Of a DNA stretch of 64,000 nt, positions 11,376 through 22,876 are shown one piece after another. The notes under the pieces were generated by a model. It saw nothing but the letters and a program-made list of their open reading frames with translations, made no database searches and was not told where the DNA came from. Position 1 is the first letter of the stretch, and the number at the start of each line of letters is the position of its first letter. A program made the position numbers and the translations under genes. The DNA is from Coix lacryma-jobi var. lacryma-jobi (Eukaryota > Streptophyta > Magnoliopsida > Poales > Poaceae), in assembly GCA_009763385.1 (NCBI GenBank), contig CM019825.1, positions 116,989,131 through 117,053,130 of the forward strand, read 5' to 3'.

Positions 11376-11648
11376 ATTGAAGGACCGAGAAGCAACCAGA
11401 AAGCGACCAGAGGGGGGTGAATGGGAGCTTCAAAATTTCCTTATGGAAACTAGTAGCCACTGTCCCAAAATCAACCCTAAGAGACAAACCCTAGAGCTTG
11501 CTAATGTCCACGACCCTAGATGTAGGGTGGATGCTTCCAAGAAGCACAGCGGGACACTACACAACTCTAGAAAGCCTACGCAAAAGATGGAAACCGAATC
11601 CGTCAATGAACGAGCGAACCGCGAACGAAAACGCGTGAAACTGCACTG

Positions 11649-12115
11649 ACCGGACTCTGGCCTGCGTCCGGTCTGTGAGCACCGGACGCGTCCGGTCGTG
11701 CAGAACCCGATCTGGGAGCTCACTGTGTTGGACCGGACTCACCAGGGTCGAGCGTCCGGTCGACTGTCGAGCGTCCGGTCACAAACGCCAACACAGGTGA
11801 ATAGTGAACGAACAAGCACAAAACAGTCACGACCGGACTCTGGTCAGCGTCCGGTCAGCAGGGACCGGATGCGTCCGGTCACACAAAAACCGATCTGGAA
11901 CCTTACTGTTCCTGACCGGACTCACGAGCAGGGAGCGTCCGGTCAACAACAGTGCGTCCGGTCAAAAGACGACAAGCTCAATGAACAGTAGGACCTATGC
12001 GTCCAGTCAGTATTCAAACCGAGCGTCCGGTCAAGTCACGATACGAACACAGTGAGCATTCAACGACCGGACTCTCTGCCCGTGCGTCCGGTCATCCCGA
12101 CCAAGCGTTCGGTCA
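11649..12115. repeat. Clustered 10-bp motif GCGTCCGGTC, LTR 2
   Basis: I count about twelve forward copies of GCGTCCGGTC, two with one mismatch, and about seven reverse copies beginning GACCGGA. The motifs are better preserved here than in LTR 1. All copies share the ending CCGGTC, unlike LTR 3. Confidence 0.8.
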
Positions 12116-12889
12116 CCCCGAAACAGCGCTGTTCGTCCACCGATTCAACTCGATCTCACCCAAAACAAATCCTCTAGGGATCAAACTTGGTGAGAAGAGT
12201 CAAAAGGAGTATAGTGAGCTATCCCTAAGAGATCATGGCTCGAACCTATCTCCAAATCGATGAATCGAAGAATTTCGGGGGAAGGGAGAAAACTTGACCC
12301 GAAACGAAAATCGATCGATCTCCTAGACCGTGAGGTTAGAGGAGAATTCCTTCGGTGGAAGGAAGTGCCTCACGATCTAGAACAACTTGGTTCAAACGGT
12401 TTTGCAAAAGATGAACCAAACAAAAAGATCAAGCGACGGGAAAATCGTGGAGAAAAAGGATTCCGCGAAGAATACGAATGAAACGCGAATCGCATCCACG
12501 ATCTTGCAGCGAAAGCGCAAACACACGCTATGAAAAGGAGGTTACGGCCTCCTTTCCTCAAAATCAACAGTACACAGAGGTGAGTCTCTCTGCGGATCTC
12601 AGCTAGCTACAGCAGGGAATGGGAGAGCAGGAAACCCTAAGTGCGAAAGAGCAAATGACTGAGATAGGGGAGGAGGGTGTCTCCCCTGACTACTTATCCT
12701 AATTCTAACCTAAGTCTAATTCCTACTCTACCCCTCTCTATTCTAATTACAGAGCGAACCAGCTAAACCCTAGGGTTATTCTGGACCAACTCGGTGGTAG
12801 GTGTATCCGACGGCCACGCCCGCACAAACCGAAGCGTTGCCTCGACGCAACCTCCGGATCGCCGCCACGTGCCGCCCTTGCTCTGCACC

Positions 12890-13039
12890 CCCGGTTTTGT
12901 GGCCCAAACCGGGAAACCAGCCTTTTCCAGCTATCCCCCGGTTTTGAGGCCCAAACCGGGAAACCAGCCCACCAGCATCTGAGTTTTGAGGCCAAACTCA
13001 GCAAAACCTCAGCGCCCAGGTTTTGAGGCCCAAACCTGG
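12890..13039. repeat. Four-unit covarying hairpin array, LTR 2
   Basis: Units at 12890-12913, about 12937-12960, 12979-13001 and 13016-13039 have arms CCCGGTTT, CCCGGTTT, CTGAGTTT and CCAGGTTT. Each has its perfect complement across a 7-8 base loop. The three units present only in LTR 1 (3208-3302) are missing, so the array length varies between LTRs. Confidence 0.83.
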
Positions 13040-13482
13040 AAACCGTCCATTCGATGGTTTTTCCCTGGCTCTACCACCAAACCGACGTCGTGGAGGGGAT
13101 GCACCGCCCGTGCACCCCGTCCACCGACACGTGTCCCCAGGGCCTCGACCCGAGCAACACCGTGCCCCGCAAGTCTCCGCTCGTCGCTGTCCCAGGCTGC
13201 CAGCCACCACAGCTGATCCTCAGGCACTCCGGTCCCTCAGTCCAAGCCTCACGTCCGCCCTTCACTGCTCGATCCATCGGCATGGCACGTCCGCCGCACG
13301 GCACGCCCATCCTTCATCGCACCCAGTCCATCGGCACAGCACGTCTCAACTTGACCTTCACCTTGCCCTCGATCACTATCTCCGTGCTCGACACCTGCAC
13401 AACACAAGCCAAAGAACATGCGATCAAACCCGTTGACAATCACTCATCACTTAGAGACTCGACATACCCCCATGTATGCGCA

Positions 13483-15078
13483 ATCTCCCCCTTGATGAGT
13501 GCATTGTCAACTACTCACACAAATCATAAAGAGAGAAAGAGAAAAGAAAGGAAGAAGGAGAAGAAGAGAACTCAACCAAATGACCCAAAAGCGTAGCAAA
13601 GCCGAAGAAGGTCAAGTGGAAGAAGCGAAAACTTGGTCCCCAAAGACATGGGCAACGGCTCGACGCAACCAAGCAAAGCAAAGCTAGCCCTCAAGAAGAG
13701 GTAGAACAGGCTCAACACCGCTAGCAAAATACCAATCGAAAATCAGAGCTAAAAATGGCAAAATGCTAGTCCCTCAAGATAGAGGCACAGAGGCTCAACA
13801 CAACTAGCACGAAAACCACTCCGAACCAATTGAAAAACAACCGAAAGGTCTCCGAACCAATCAAAATCAACCTCGACGCCAAATGAGGAAAATGCTTGCT
13901 AGTCCCTCAAGACAGAGGCAACGGCTCAACACAACTAGCAAACTCCCCTCGACAAGTGCAAGCAACCCGGGACTCCCCCTTAGCAAAAGCTCCCCCTTAG
14001 TTGAACGCCAGGAGTCATATGATTTGCAAAAACTCTCCCCCTTAGTTGAAAATGCACTTATCAAGCACAAACTCTTCTTTTGAGCCAACGCAACTCCCCC
14101 TTCCAAAATGCATATGAAGTCAGAAATGCAAGTTAGCAGCTTCAGGCATATAATCAAAAGAGTGCAAAAATGCTTTAGTCGGTATAGCTCCAATGACACA
14201 ACTAAGCACTCAAATAGCGAAGGCTCAAACTGATCACAGATACAAAATATGAAGCATATGAGCAAGTGAGCAGTTTTTAGCCAAAAAGATAGTCACCATC
14301 AAAATAGCACTACACATGTATAGGTAGGAATCCAAACAAGTGCTAAACATGTATACAAGGTGAACTACCCCTAGCAAAGTGCAATCATCATGCATAGGAA
14401 AGAAGCATATACTTGTGATTTCATTTTTATATCGGAGTTGCAGCGGTAAAGAATTCACAAGTTCAACTATTTAGCATGTGATTGCGAGAGGTTGAAAGCT
14501 TGTCATTGCCTAACTTTTCAACCGAGCGAAGCCTATGCCGAAGCAATCAGAAGCTTAAAGCTACGGTTTCAGTCATACACTACACGGCTCAAGTTTAACT
14601 CAAAGTGCAATGAGAAACAGTCTCGATACCGTGAGGTGTTGGCAAGCAATCCCATCTCGATCTTTTCAATTCACTAAAACTTGGTTCAAATTTTAAACAT
14701 GATATGAACAGACCAAGCAAGTGAATGACTCAGAACTAGAGACATAGCAACCCAGCATATATGAAAAGCAGGAATGGACTCAACACACTCTACACATGCT
14801 AGTTGCATATCTCAATGGTGAACATTTTCAGATTTTATATACATTAAGCAAATTCACCATTCAAAAATGGCTCAACTCATAACATGTATTAATGATCAAA
14901 AAGAGCATAAGCTACAAGTATCAACATAAGCATCGGAGCATACTAAACAGAGCATAGTTACATTCTAGTGATTATAAACATGAAGCCCAGAATGTAAATG
15001 CGTATGCTAGAATGCAACAGAAAAGAAGATCAAAGTAAAAGAGTCAGATTAGGAAACAACTCAAAAATGCTTCCCCAT
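13483..15078 (-). other. Copia copy 2 3' region with polypurine tracts
   Basis: This is the counterpart of 3780-5414 and has similar sequence, with several small deletions. The LTR-proximal tract at about 13484-13494 is the likely plus-strand primer. Further CCCCCTT tracts occur near 13974, 13990, 14037 and 14094. No convincing ORF is seen. Confidence 0.65.
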
Positions 15079-16550
15079 CTAAAAGGGGAAACACACACCA
15101 AGCTCACCCCTCAACCTATTAAAGGTTGATTCGTCTAAAGGCCTGGTGAATATATCAGCCAGTTGGTGATGAGTATCAACATGGCGAAGGTCGATATCAC
15201 CCTTCTCCTGGTGGTCTCGCAAGAAATGAAAGCGCACATCAATGTGATTGGTTTTCGAGTGAAGCACGGGGTTCTTGGCAACGCTAATAGCACTCGTGCT
15301 GTCACAAAGCAAAGGCACTCGAGAAAAACTCAAACCAAAATCACGCAAAGTGGCCTTCATCCAGAGTAACTGGGAACAACAGCTAGCCGCAACAACATAC
15401 TCAGCCTCCGTGGTAGACTGGGCGACACTAGACTGCTTGCGAGAAGACCACGAAACAAGAGAAGATCCAATAAATTGGCAAGTCCCAGAAGTGGACTTGC
15501 GCTCAATGCGACAACCAGCAAAATCGGCATCGGAAAAACTGCAAAGCGAGAGGGTGGAGGAAGCAGAATACCAAATCCCGAACTCAGGTGTGAAACGAAG
15601 GTACCTGAAGATGCGCTTCACCGCCTGACGGTGAGAAGTGCGCGGCGACGCTTGAAAGCGCGCGCACAGACACACCGCAAACTGAGTGTCCGGGCGTGTC
15701 GCCGTCAGGTAGAGTAGCAACCCGATCATGCTGCGGTACTCCTTCTGGTCCACTGCTTCTCCATCCACATCTGCATCCAGGGCAGTCGTCGTCGACATGG
15801 GTGTTGGAAGAGGCTTGGCCTCACCCATATCGAACCGCTTCAGCAAGTCCTTCGTGTACTTGCCCTGGTGCACAAACGTCCCCTCCCGGGATCGCTTAAT
15901 TTGCAACCCGAGAAAGAATGTCAGCTCGCCCATCATGCTCATCTCGAACTCCCTGCTCATAGTATCTGCAAACTTGGCAACCAAAGCGTGAGAAGAACCA
16001 CCGAAAATGATATCATCCACGTAAATCTGGACCAAGAGCGTGTCTTTGCCTTGCCGGAGGAGAAAGAGCGTCTTATCTACACATCCCATTTTAAAACCCT
16101 TAGCAAGCAAAAAGGTTTTTAACCTATCATACCAGGCTCTAGGGGCTTGTTTCAAACCATATAAAGCTTGTGAAGTTTAAAGACATGGTTTGGAAACTTG
16201 GGATTTTCAAAAACCGGGGGGGTTGCTCAACATAAACCTCCTCCTCTATGTAGCCGTTTAAGAAGGCACTCTTGACATCCATTTGAAAAAGTTTGAAACC
16301 TTTGGATGCAGCAAAAGCCAAGAGTATCCTAATAGCCTCCAAACGAGCTACAGGAGCAAACGTCTCCTCATAATCTATCCCCTCCTTTTGACTATAGCCT
16401 TTCGCTACAAGCCGGGCCTTGTTTCTAACAACGTGGCCATCCTCTCCTTGCTTGTTTTTGAAAACCCATTTTGTCTCAATAGGCTTATAGTCAGGTGGAG
16501 GTGGAACTAGAACCCAAACCTGATTTCGCTCAAAGTTTTCCTAACTCCTC
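15079..16550 (-). pseudogene. Copia reverse transcriptase and RNase H (copy 2)
   Basis: The distal part (to about 16155) is open and carries RT motif [10 protein letters not shown] and RNase H motifs SDADFAGC and ADIFTRPLD. The proximal part has [12 protein letters not shown] in a second frame, with small indels near 16170-16220 and 16540 causing shifts. Sequence is close to copy 1 throughout. The family function is reverse transcription and RNA removal in the particle. This half is much better preserved than the integrase and gag parts of the same copy. Confidence 0.82.
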
Positions 16551-18245
16551 ATGCATGGCATTGACCCAATCCGGATCCGTCAAAGCGTGTCCAACATCTC
16601 GGGGCTCAAAATTAGCAACAAAAGCAGAGTGAGCGAAGTGAGAGATGTGCTGTGACCTGGAGCGAGTGACCGCTCCGCCGATGTCGCCGATCATCTGCTG
16701 AGGGGGGTGCTGGCGCTGGATGTGTCGTGGCGCCTCCCCGGATGAAGTGACCTCCCCCTCAACAAGCAGCTGGTTCCACCCCGGGTACAAAAAGGTACCC
16801 GCACTAGGTCGAGGATCCCACGGCCCCCAGGAAAGAAGAGGTGTCGGGGCCGGTGAGTCATCGTCGAGGCCGCTTCTTTGCGGCGCGGCAGGGTGGAGGG
16901 TGGTGCTGGATCATCCATACCTATCAGCACCCTCGTCCTCGTCATCAAAAAGAGGCTCACCAACCTCATGATCACCTGCACTCTCAAAACGAGAGGGGGA
17001 CAAACCATGGTCTCGTCGAAGGTGACATCTGATGTCTCCATGACTCGGTTAGTATCAAGGTTAAGTACACAATATGCACGAGTGTGAGTGCCATAACCCA
17101 AAAAATACACCGTCAGAAGAACGAGACTCAAATTTGTCCCAAGTTGCCCTTTTTGAGATAAAACAATGGCAACCAAAACTCGAAAATAACTCACCTTGGG
17201 CAGTTTTCCAAAACGCAACTCATAAGAAGTCTTTTTCAAGAAAGCTCGGAGAAAAATGCGATTGGAAATGTAGCATGCAGTGCTCATAGCTTCAGCCCAA
17301 TATCGCCTAGGAGTCCTATGCTCATCGAGCATCGTCCTGGCCATCTCAACAAGGGTCCGATTTTTCCTCTCTACAACACCATTTTGTGGGCAGTGTGTAG
17401 GGGGAAAGGAAAACTGATGCTCTAAACCCAAAGAGTTGCAAAACTTCTCAAAATCCGAATTCTTGAATTCAGAACCATTATCACTCCGAATTGCTCGCAT
17501 TGAGTTCGAAGGGAACTCATTCTGAAGACGGCCAAATCAATTGCGAGCAAAGGAGAAAGTCTCGGTCTTCTCTCAGCTAAAAAGAAACCCACGAATATCT
17601 CGAAAAGTCATCAACATCCACAAGCACTACCACTTCCCCCCCAACCGAGCTCACCCGAGCGGGACCAACAAGGTCCATGTGCAAAAGCTCTCCAGGGCGC
17701 TTGGTATGACCTGAGTCACTGGATGGTGGGGGGGCGCAACCATCTTCCCGTGTCTACAGAGTGGCAAACAAGATCCTCTCTCCATATGCACTTGGGCAAT
17801 CCTCGGATTAGGCCAAGTGAACTAGGTCTTGCAAGCAAGTCCGAAGCTCAAGTGTCCAAGTCTCCTATTCCACTTCCAAAGATCAGAGGAGGAAGGTCCA
17901 GCCACAAGACACGAGAAGTGCCAAAAGACTCCGAGAAATTCGCACGAAAGACTTTTCCAAAGGGCGAAATCAAACACACAAGATTGCCTGAGGATCCAAA
18001 TACGGCTGAGATTCGGTTTAAAACGGATCTCAATGTCGCGTCAGAGTTGCAACGAGAAGGTTAAAATGCAAGTTTGAACAAGAGCAACACGCGCAACACA
18101 AAGTCTCATTAACTCGCACGACCCGCGAGAAATACCTTACCTTGCATTGTCGCCGAAGGTTATTGTCTCCTTTCGGCACAGGGCTAAGGCTGGGAAACCA
18201 CTTGGGCTTCCGGTCATGCCTTGAGCAACCGGAATCCACCAACCA
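16551..18245 (-). pseudogene. Copia protease-integrase region (copy 2), heavily frameshifted
   Basis: Integrase core motifs IRSDNGSEF and VERKNRT and the block KTSYELRFGKLP are readable at 16691-17500. The sites where copy 1 has stops are sense codons here. Beyond about 17500 towards 18245, one- and two-base insertions and deletions occur every few tens of bases, so the pre-integrase and protease parts are only recognisable by alignment with copy 1. The VDSGCSRH protease motif is still visible near 18235. Confidence 0.72.
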
Positions 18246-20911
18246 AATGTCCCTCCACCGTTTTACCTACATCATATAAAAGACATAGGGTGAGCATACA
18301 GGTCCAACACTGGGGTTAGTGAAGTAGGAAAATACCAGTGTTGGGCGGCTGCTACAAAAGAACGTTGCAGAAAAACCATTTCTAGCACGTCAAGACGAGA
18401 GAGCGATCACCACGCAAGAGGTAAACGTGTGTCCGCTGGGAAAGAACGCTCCCTAGCGATACTCAAAACTTCGGTGGGGAAGCGCGAAGCTACAAACTCC
18501 TCACGGGGTCCTGCAAACCGTCAGCAGGCCTCCCGCCGGGCACTGCTCTCGTACAGGCCTACGCCTGCCTTGAGGCTCGGGACCTCGAGCCTGGCCTCTC
18601 TCCACCCCCGGAGGTCTCCTCTGCCTTGTCCCTGGGAACTTGATCTCCGACTGGACAGCTCTCCTCTCGGACATTCGGCCTCATGCGCACCATGGCAAGG
18701 AATGGTAAATGTGCCGCGTGTTGTCCATCCCCCGGCGGCGCCCTCTCCGCTTGCGCTCAAAGCAGACACTCAGTGACCATCCCTCCCACAGAAAGTCCCC
18801 CGTCTGGTACCTCGCTCACCGCACGCACAGGGGGTTTTGTACCATGGCTGTGGGTTATGGTTCACTTTGCCCTTCTGGGCAACTCCTCCTGATAGGTGGC
18901 ATTGTATCCAGTTTGTTCTTAGGTGGTTGGTTTGGGATGCCACACTTGGTTCTTGGGTGGAGTTCGCTTGGAGGTTCCTCAAATACCCATCCTTGGTGGT
19001 AGGTTTGAGAGGCTCTTTGGGTGAAGCTTGGTTTTGGGGAGTAGTGGTGGAGTTGGCTTCTCACTGGTTCCAACCACTCGACTCTCCAATCTTCCAAAAG
19101 CGAAAGATCAACACCCTTGAGCAAGACCTACACCGACCTCGGCAGCTCGCTTAAATTGGGAGAATCATCACCCGACTGCGGCTCACTACAAGAGACCCAT
19201 GACAAGATGGTCCGAAGGTTGTGTTTCCTCCTCGGTTTGCATTCTGCATGCTTGACATTCGCAATCTCCATCTCCCCACCCTCAAACAAACACACCTAGC
19301 CACACTCTGCTACACTTAGTTGGGCCTCCTCAGAGACACAATCTTGGCATTCTTCTTCTCTGCCACTCAGATTGCAGACCGGACAAGTCTGCACGCACCC
19401 AACGAGAAGGTCTACCTCAGCTCATCCACCATCTCCTACCAACGCACATACTTACCTCTCAATGAATCAATCATGTGCGTGGTGCACATCTCACACTCAC
19501 CTCCTCCGACACGACCACGTGGACTTGGCAAACTCATCCTCACCGTGTCCTTCCCCCACTTCTCCCTAAACTCCTTGCGCTCTCTAGCGGCAACGCCTAA
19601 GCAACTTGTCCTGACTAGGAGACCGCAGTAAGCTCTCGACCTCAGCAGAAAGCTCGTTGGGTGAGGGTATACCTGGTAGGTGGTCTGTCGTTCGTCGTCG
19701 GCGTCCCAGGGTGTGCTCTCTAGCTTGCCTCGACCTCATCACCAAGCGCCATGGTAGCAAGAAGCCATCGTCGTCGGCGAGAAGCAGAGACCGTTCAGCT
19801 TGTCCTCGATCCTCTTCTTCTTCTCGACTCGTCATGCTTTGACAGCGGCAGTCGTCATCCGAGCCCGACGTCGCTGAGCGGCGAAGAACGCAGCGCTGCT
19901 CAAGCCTGGGCCTTCTCCAAGTACTTCTTCTTGATGTACTCCTTGTCGAAGCCGCCCCTCCGCTTGTGCCCGCGGGGACGTACTTCTCCTTGGGCGCTTG
20001 CGGAGTCGGTACTTTTGTCCAGGATCCCCTTCCCAGATGAATGCTTCTTCTTGGGGCAGTTGGCGATGAAGTGGTCGGGGTCACCGCACTCATAGCATCC
20101 TGAGCGTCCTCCACCGCGGCGACGGTTCATGCGGTTGTTGTGGAACCGCGTGAACCGGTTGGCGAGCATTGCCAACTCGTCATCCCCCAACGACTCAAGC
20201 TGGTCCTCTGTGACAGAAAAGAGTGAAGAAAGTGCAAAGCCAGCAGAGGGATTAGCAGAAGAGCCAGAAACCAAAGCCATAGTCGGGCCAGAAGGATTCG
20301 CATAAGAAGCCCTCGACATGGCATCAATCTCACTGGACTTGAGCTTACTAAAGAGCTCGTCGCACGTGAGGGTCTCATAGTTAGGCGATTCGATGATCGC
20401 CTGAACTTTGGAATCCCACACCGACCGATCAAGAGTATGCAAAAGCTTCAAGGCTCTCTCATGATCGTGAAAGGCAACTGCTCCTTGTTAGCCCTCATCC
20501 TGTTGACAATCACCTGAAAGCGAGCGAATAAACTCTATGCTCTCGCCAGGTTGATGTCTAAAGTTCTCATACTCTCTTGAACGACTCGTAGAGTCGGGTT
20601 TTGACTTGAGAGGTGCCCTCATGAAAACGCATGAGGGTGGCCCAAATCTCCCGAGCCGTAGAGAGGTGAGAAACGCGATCAAACTCTCTCATGCTCAAAC
20701 ATGAAAAGAGAGCATTACGGGCTCGGCTATTGGCTTCGTGCTCATCGATCTGATGCTGAGTCACACGAGCAGCCAAGACCACGTAATCAGCAGAGTTGCA
20801 AATATCCCAGATGGAAGCACCCAAGCTCTGTAGATAGGCCGACATGCGTATCTTCCAATACGCATAGTTCGTCCCATCGAAAAATGGCGGTTTGCCCACG
20901 CCGCGATACAT
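18246..20911 (-). pseudogene. Copia gag (copy 2), N-terminal half good, C-terminal half frameshifted
   Basis: The start is an ATG at 20911 matching copy 1. NYAYWKIRMSAYLQ, LLHTLDRSVWDSKVQAI and the knuckle CYECGDPDHFIANC are clear between 20911 and about 20060. Further on, the coiled-coil, second-knuckle and arginine-rich parts are shredded by small indels although the nucleotides still align with copy 1. A frameshift near 20475-20580 breaks the capsid region. The sharp change in quality near 20060 is not seen in copy 1. Confidence 0.75.
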
Positions 20912-20960
20912 GTCGCCTTCGGTGGATCTAGAACCGGCTAAGGTGGAAGATCCTTAACCC

Positions 20961-20972
20961 GCTCCGATACCA
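20961..20972 (-). promoter_or_regulatory. Primer-binding site, initiator tRNA-Met type (copy 2)
   Basis: The minus strand reads TGGTATCGGAGC immediately inside LTR 3, identical to copy 1. It has the same single difference from the initiator tRNA-Met complement. Confidence 0.83.
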
Positions 20973-21242
20973 ATTGAAGGACCGAGAAGCACTCAGAAAG
21001 CGACCAGAGGGGGGGTGAATGGGAGCTTTAAATTTTCCTTACGGAAACTAGTAGCCACTGTCCCAAGAATCAACCCCAGAAGCAAACCCTAGAGCTTGCT
21101 AATGTCCACGGCCCTAGATGTAGGGTGGATGCTTCCAAGAAGCACAACGAGACACTACACAACTCTAGAAAGCCAACGCAAAATACGGAAGTCAAATCCG
21201 TCAACGAACGAGCGAACCGCAGACGAAACCGTGCGAAAACAG

Positions 21243-21515
21243 TCGCATCGGATGCTGCCTGCGTCCGATGCCTGACCACCGGACGCGTCCGATGCGAAAA
21301 CTGCCTCTCGGGAACCATACTGTTCCACCATCGGACGCTGTGAACAGTGAACAGCCAGCGTCCGATGCTTTGGCTCCGGCGCGTCCGATGGACAACGGAC
21401 GCGTCCGATGCCTAGCGTCCGATGGCACTACAAATGCTGTGAAAGTGACACGCGTCACCGGAGCGTCCGACGCTTAGAACCCTAGCGTCCGATGCTCCCG
21501 TGTCAGCGTCCGATG
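21243..21515. repeat. Clustered 10-bp motif GCGTCCGATG, LTR 3
   Basis: About nine forward copies of GCGTCCGATG and about four reverse copies (such as CATCGGACGC) occupy the place held by the GCGTCCGGTC cluster in LTRs 1 and 2. Apart from one copy reading GCGTCCGACG, the forward copies share the ending CCGATG. The core GCGTCCG is common to both versions. Confidence 0.8.
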
Positions 21516-22284
21516 CCCCCGTAAGCTGTGCAGTTCTTTGATGATTCAACCCGATTTCCTCCGAATCAAACGCTCTAGGCCTGGGATTTGATCTGAGGGA
21601 TCACAAGGATGTTAGTGAGCTATCTCTAAGAGATCATGGCTCGAACCTAACTCCAAATTGGTGAATCAAGAATTTCGGGGCAAGGAAACAAGAACACGAT
21701 CCAAAACGAAAATCGATCGATCTCCTAGACCGTGAGGTTAGAGGTTAATTCCTTCGGTGGAAGAAGTGCCTCACGATCTAGAACAACTTGGTTCAAACGG
21801 TTTTGCAAAAGATGAACCAAACAAAGAGATCAAGCGACGGAAAAATCGTGGAGAAAAAGGATTCCGCGAAGAATACGAATGAAACGCGAATCGCAACCAC
21901 GATCTTGCAGCCAAGCGCAAACACACGCTATGACAAGGAGGTTACGGCCTCCTTTCCTCAAAATCAACAGTACACAGAGGTGAGTCTCTCTGCGGATCTC
22001 AGCTAGCTACAGCAGGGAATGGGAGCAGGAACCCTAAGTGCGAAAGAGCAAATGACTGAGATAGGAGAGGAGGGTGTCTCCCCTGACTACTTATCCTAAT
22101 TCTAACCTAAGTCTAATTCCTACTCTACCCCTCTCTATTCTAATTACAGAGCGAACCAGCTAAACCCTAGGGTTATTCTGGACCAACTCGGTGGTAGGTG
22201 TATCCGACGGCCATGCCCGCACAAACCGAAGCGTTGCCTCGACGCAACCTCCGATCGCCGCCACGTGCCGCCCTCGCTCTGCAC

Positions 22285-22434
22285 CCCCGTTTTGTGGCCC
22301 AAACCGGGAAACCAGCCTTTTCCAGCTATCCCCCGGTTTTGAGGCCCAAACCGGGAAACCAGCCCACCAGCATCTGAGTTTTGAGGCCAAACTCAGCAAA
22401 ACCTCAGCGCCCAGGTTTTGAGGCCCAAACCTGG
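22285..22434. repeat. Four-unit hairpin array, LTR 3
   Basis: This block has the same order as LTR 2. The first unit is damaged (left arm CCCGTTT against right arm AAACCGGG). The last three keep perfect arms, including CTGAGTTT/AAACTCAG and CCAGGTTT/AAACCTGG (22411-22434). Confidence 0.78.
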
Positions 22435-22876
22435 AAACCGTCCATTTGATGGTTTTCCCTGGCTCTACCACCAAACCGACGTCGTGGAGGGGATGCACCG
22501 CCCGTGCACCTCGTCCACCGACACGTGTCCCCAGGTCCTCGACCCGAGCAACACCGTGCCCCGCAAGTCTCCGCTCGTCGCTGTCTCAGGCTGCCAGCCA
22601 CCACAGCTGATCCTCAGGCACTCCGGTCCCTCTGTCCAAGCCTCACGTCCGCCCTTCACTGCTCGATCCATCGGCATGGCACGTCCGCCGCACGACACGC
22701 CCATCCTTCATCGCACCCAGTCCATCGGCACGACACGTCTCAACTTGACCTTCACCTTGCCCTCGATCACTGTCTCCGTGCTCGACACCTGCACAACACA
22801 AGCCAAAGAACATGCGATCAAACCCGTTGACAATCACTCATCACTCAGAGACTCGACATACCCCCATGTATCCGCA

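Larger units (their letters stand above)
11378..13482 (-). repeat. Copia LTR 2 (shared middle LTR)
   Basis: This 2105-bp LTR serves as the 5' LTR of copy 1 and the 3' LTR of copy 2. Copy 1's primer site abuts its left end and copy 2's polypurine tract (from 13483) abuts its right end. It holds the GCGTCCGGTC cluster at 11649-12115 (about 19 copies in both orientations) and four hairpin units at 12890-13039. It resembles LTR 1 in the motif cluster but LTR 3 in hairpin number, as expected if it is a recombinant. Confidence 0.85.
1568..22876 (-). mobile_element. Tandem Ty1-copia (Maximus/SIRE-type) array, LTR-int-LTR-int-LTR
   Basis: Three LTRs of one family flank two internal regions, all on the minus strand. 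Each LTR reads TGCG...TTCA on the minus strand. The gene order gag, protease, integrase, RT, RNase H defines Ty1-copia. Long LTRs, a gag with two separated zinc knuckles and a long 3' region with several polypurine tracts fit the Maximus/SIRE lineage (Opie and Ji in maize). The 5 bases left of the first LTR (GAAAG) and right of the last LTR (AGGGT) differ, so this is not one simple insertion. Recombination between LTRs of two elements at different sites, with loss of the DNA between them, would explain both the shared middle LTR and the missing flank. Confidence 0.88.
20975..22876 (-). repeat. Copia LTR 3 (5' LTR of copy 2)
   Basis: This 1902-bp LTR has the same ends and largely the same sequence as the other two LTRs. 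The block at about 21243-21515 is different: its motif is GCGTCCGATG rather than GCGTCCGGTC, and spacer sequences also differ. The first hairpin (about 22285-22308) has lost one G. The LTR ends at 22876 directly against the plus-strand Tat antisense gene. Confidence 0.85.
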
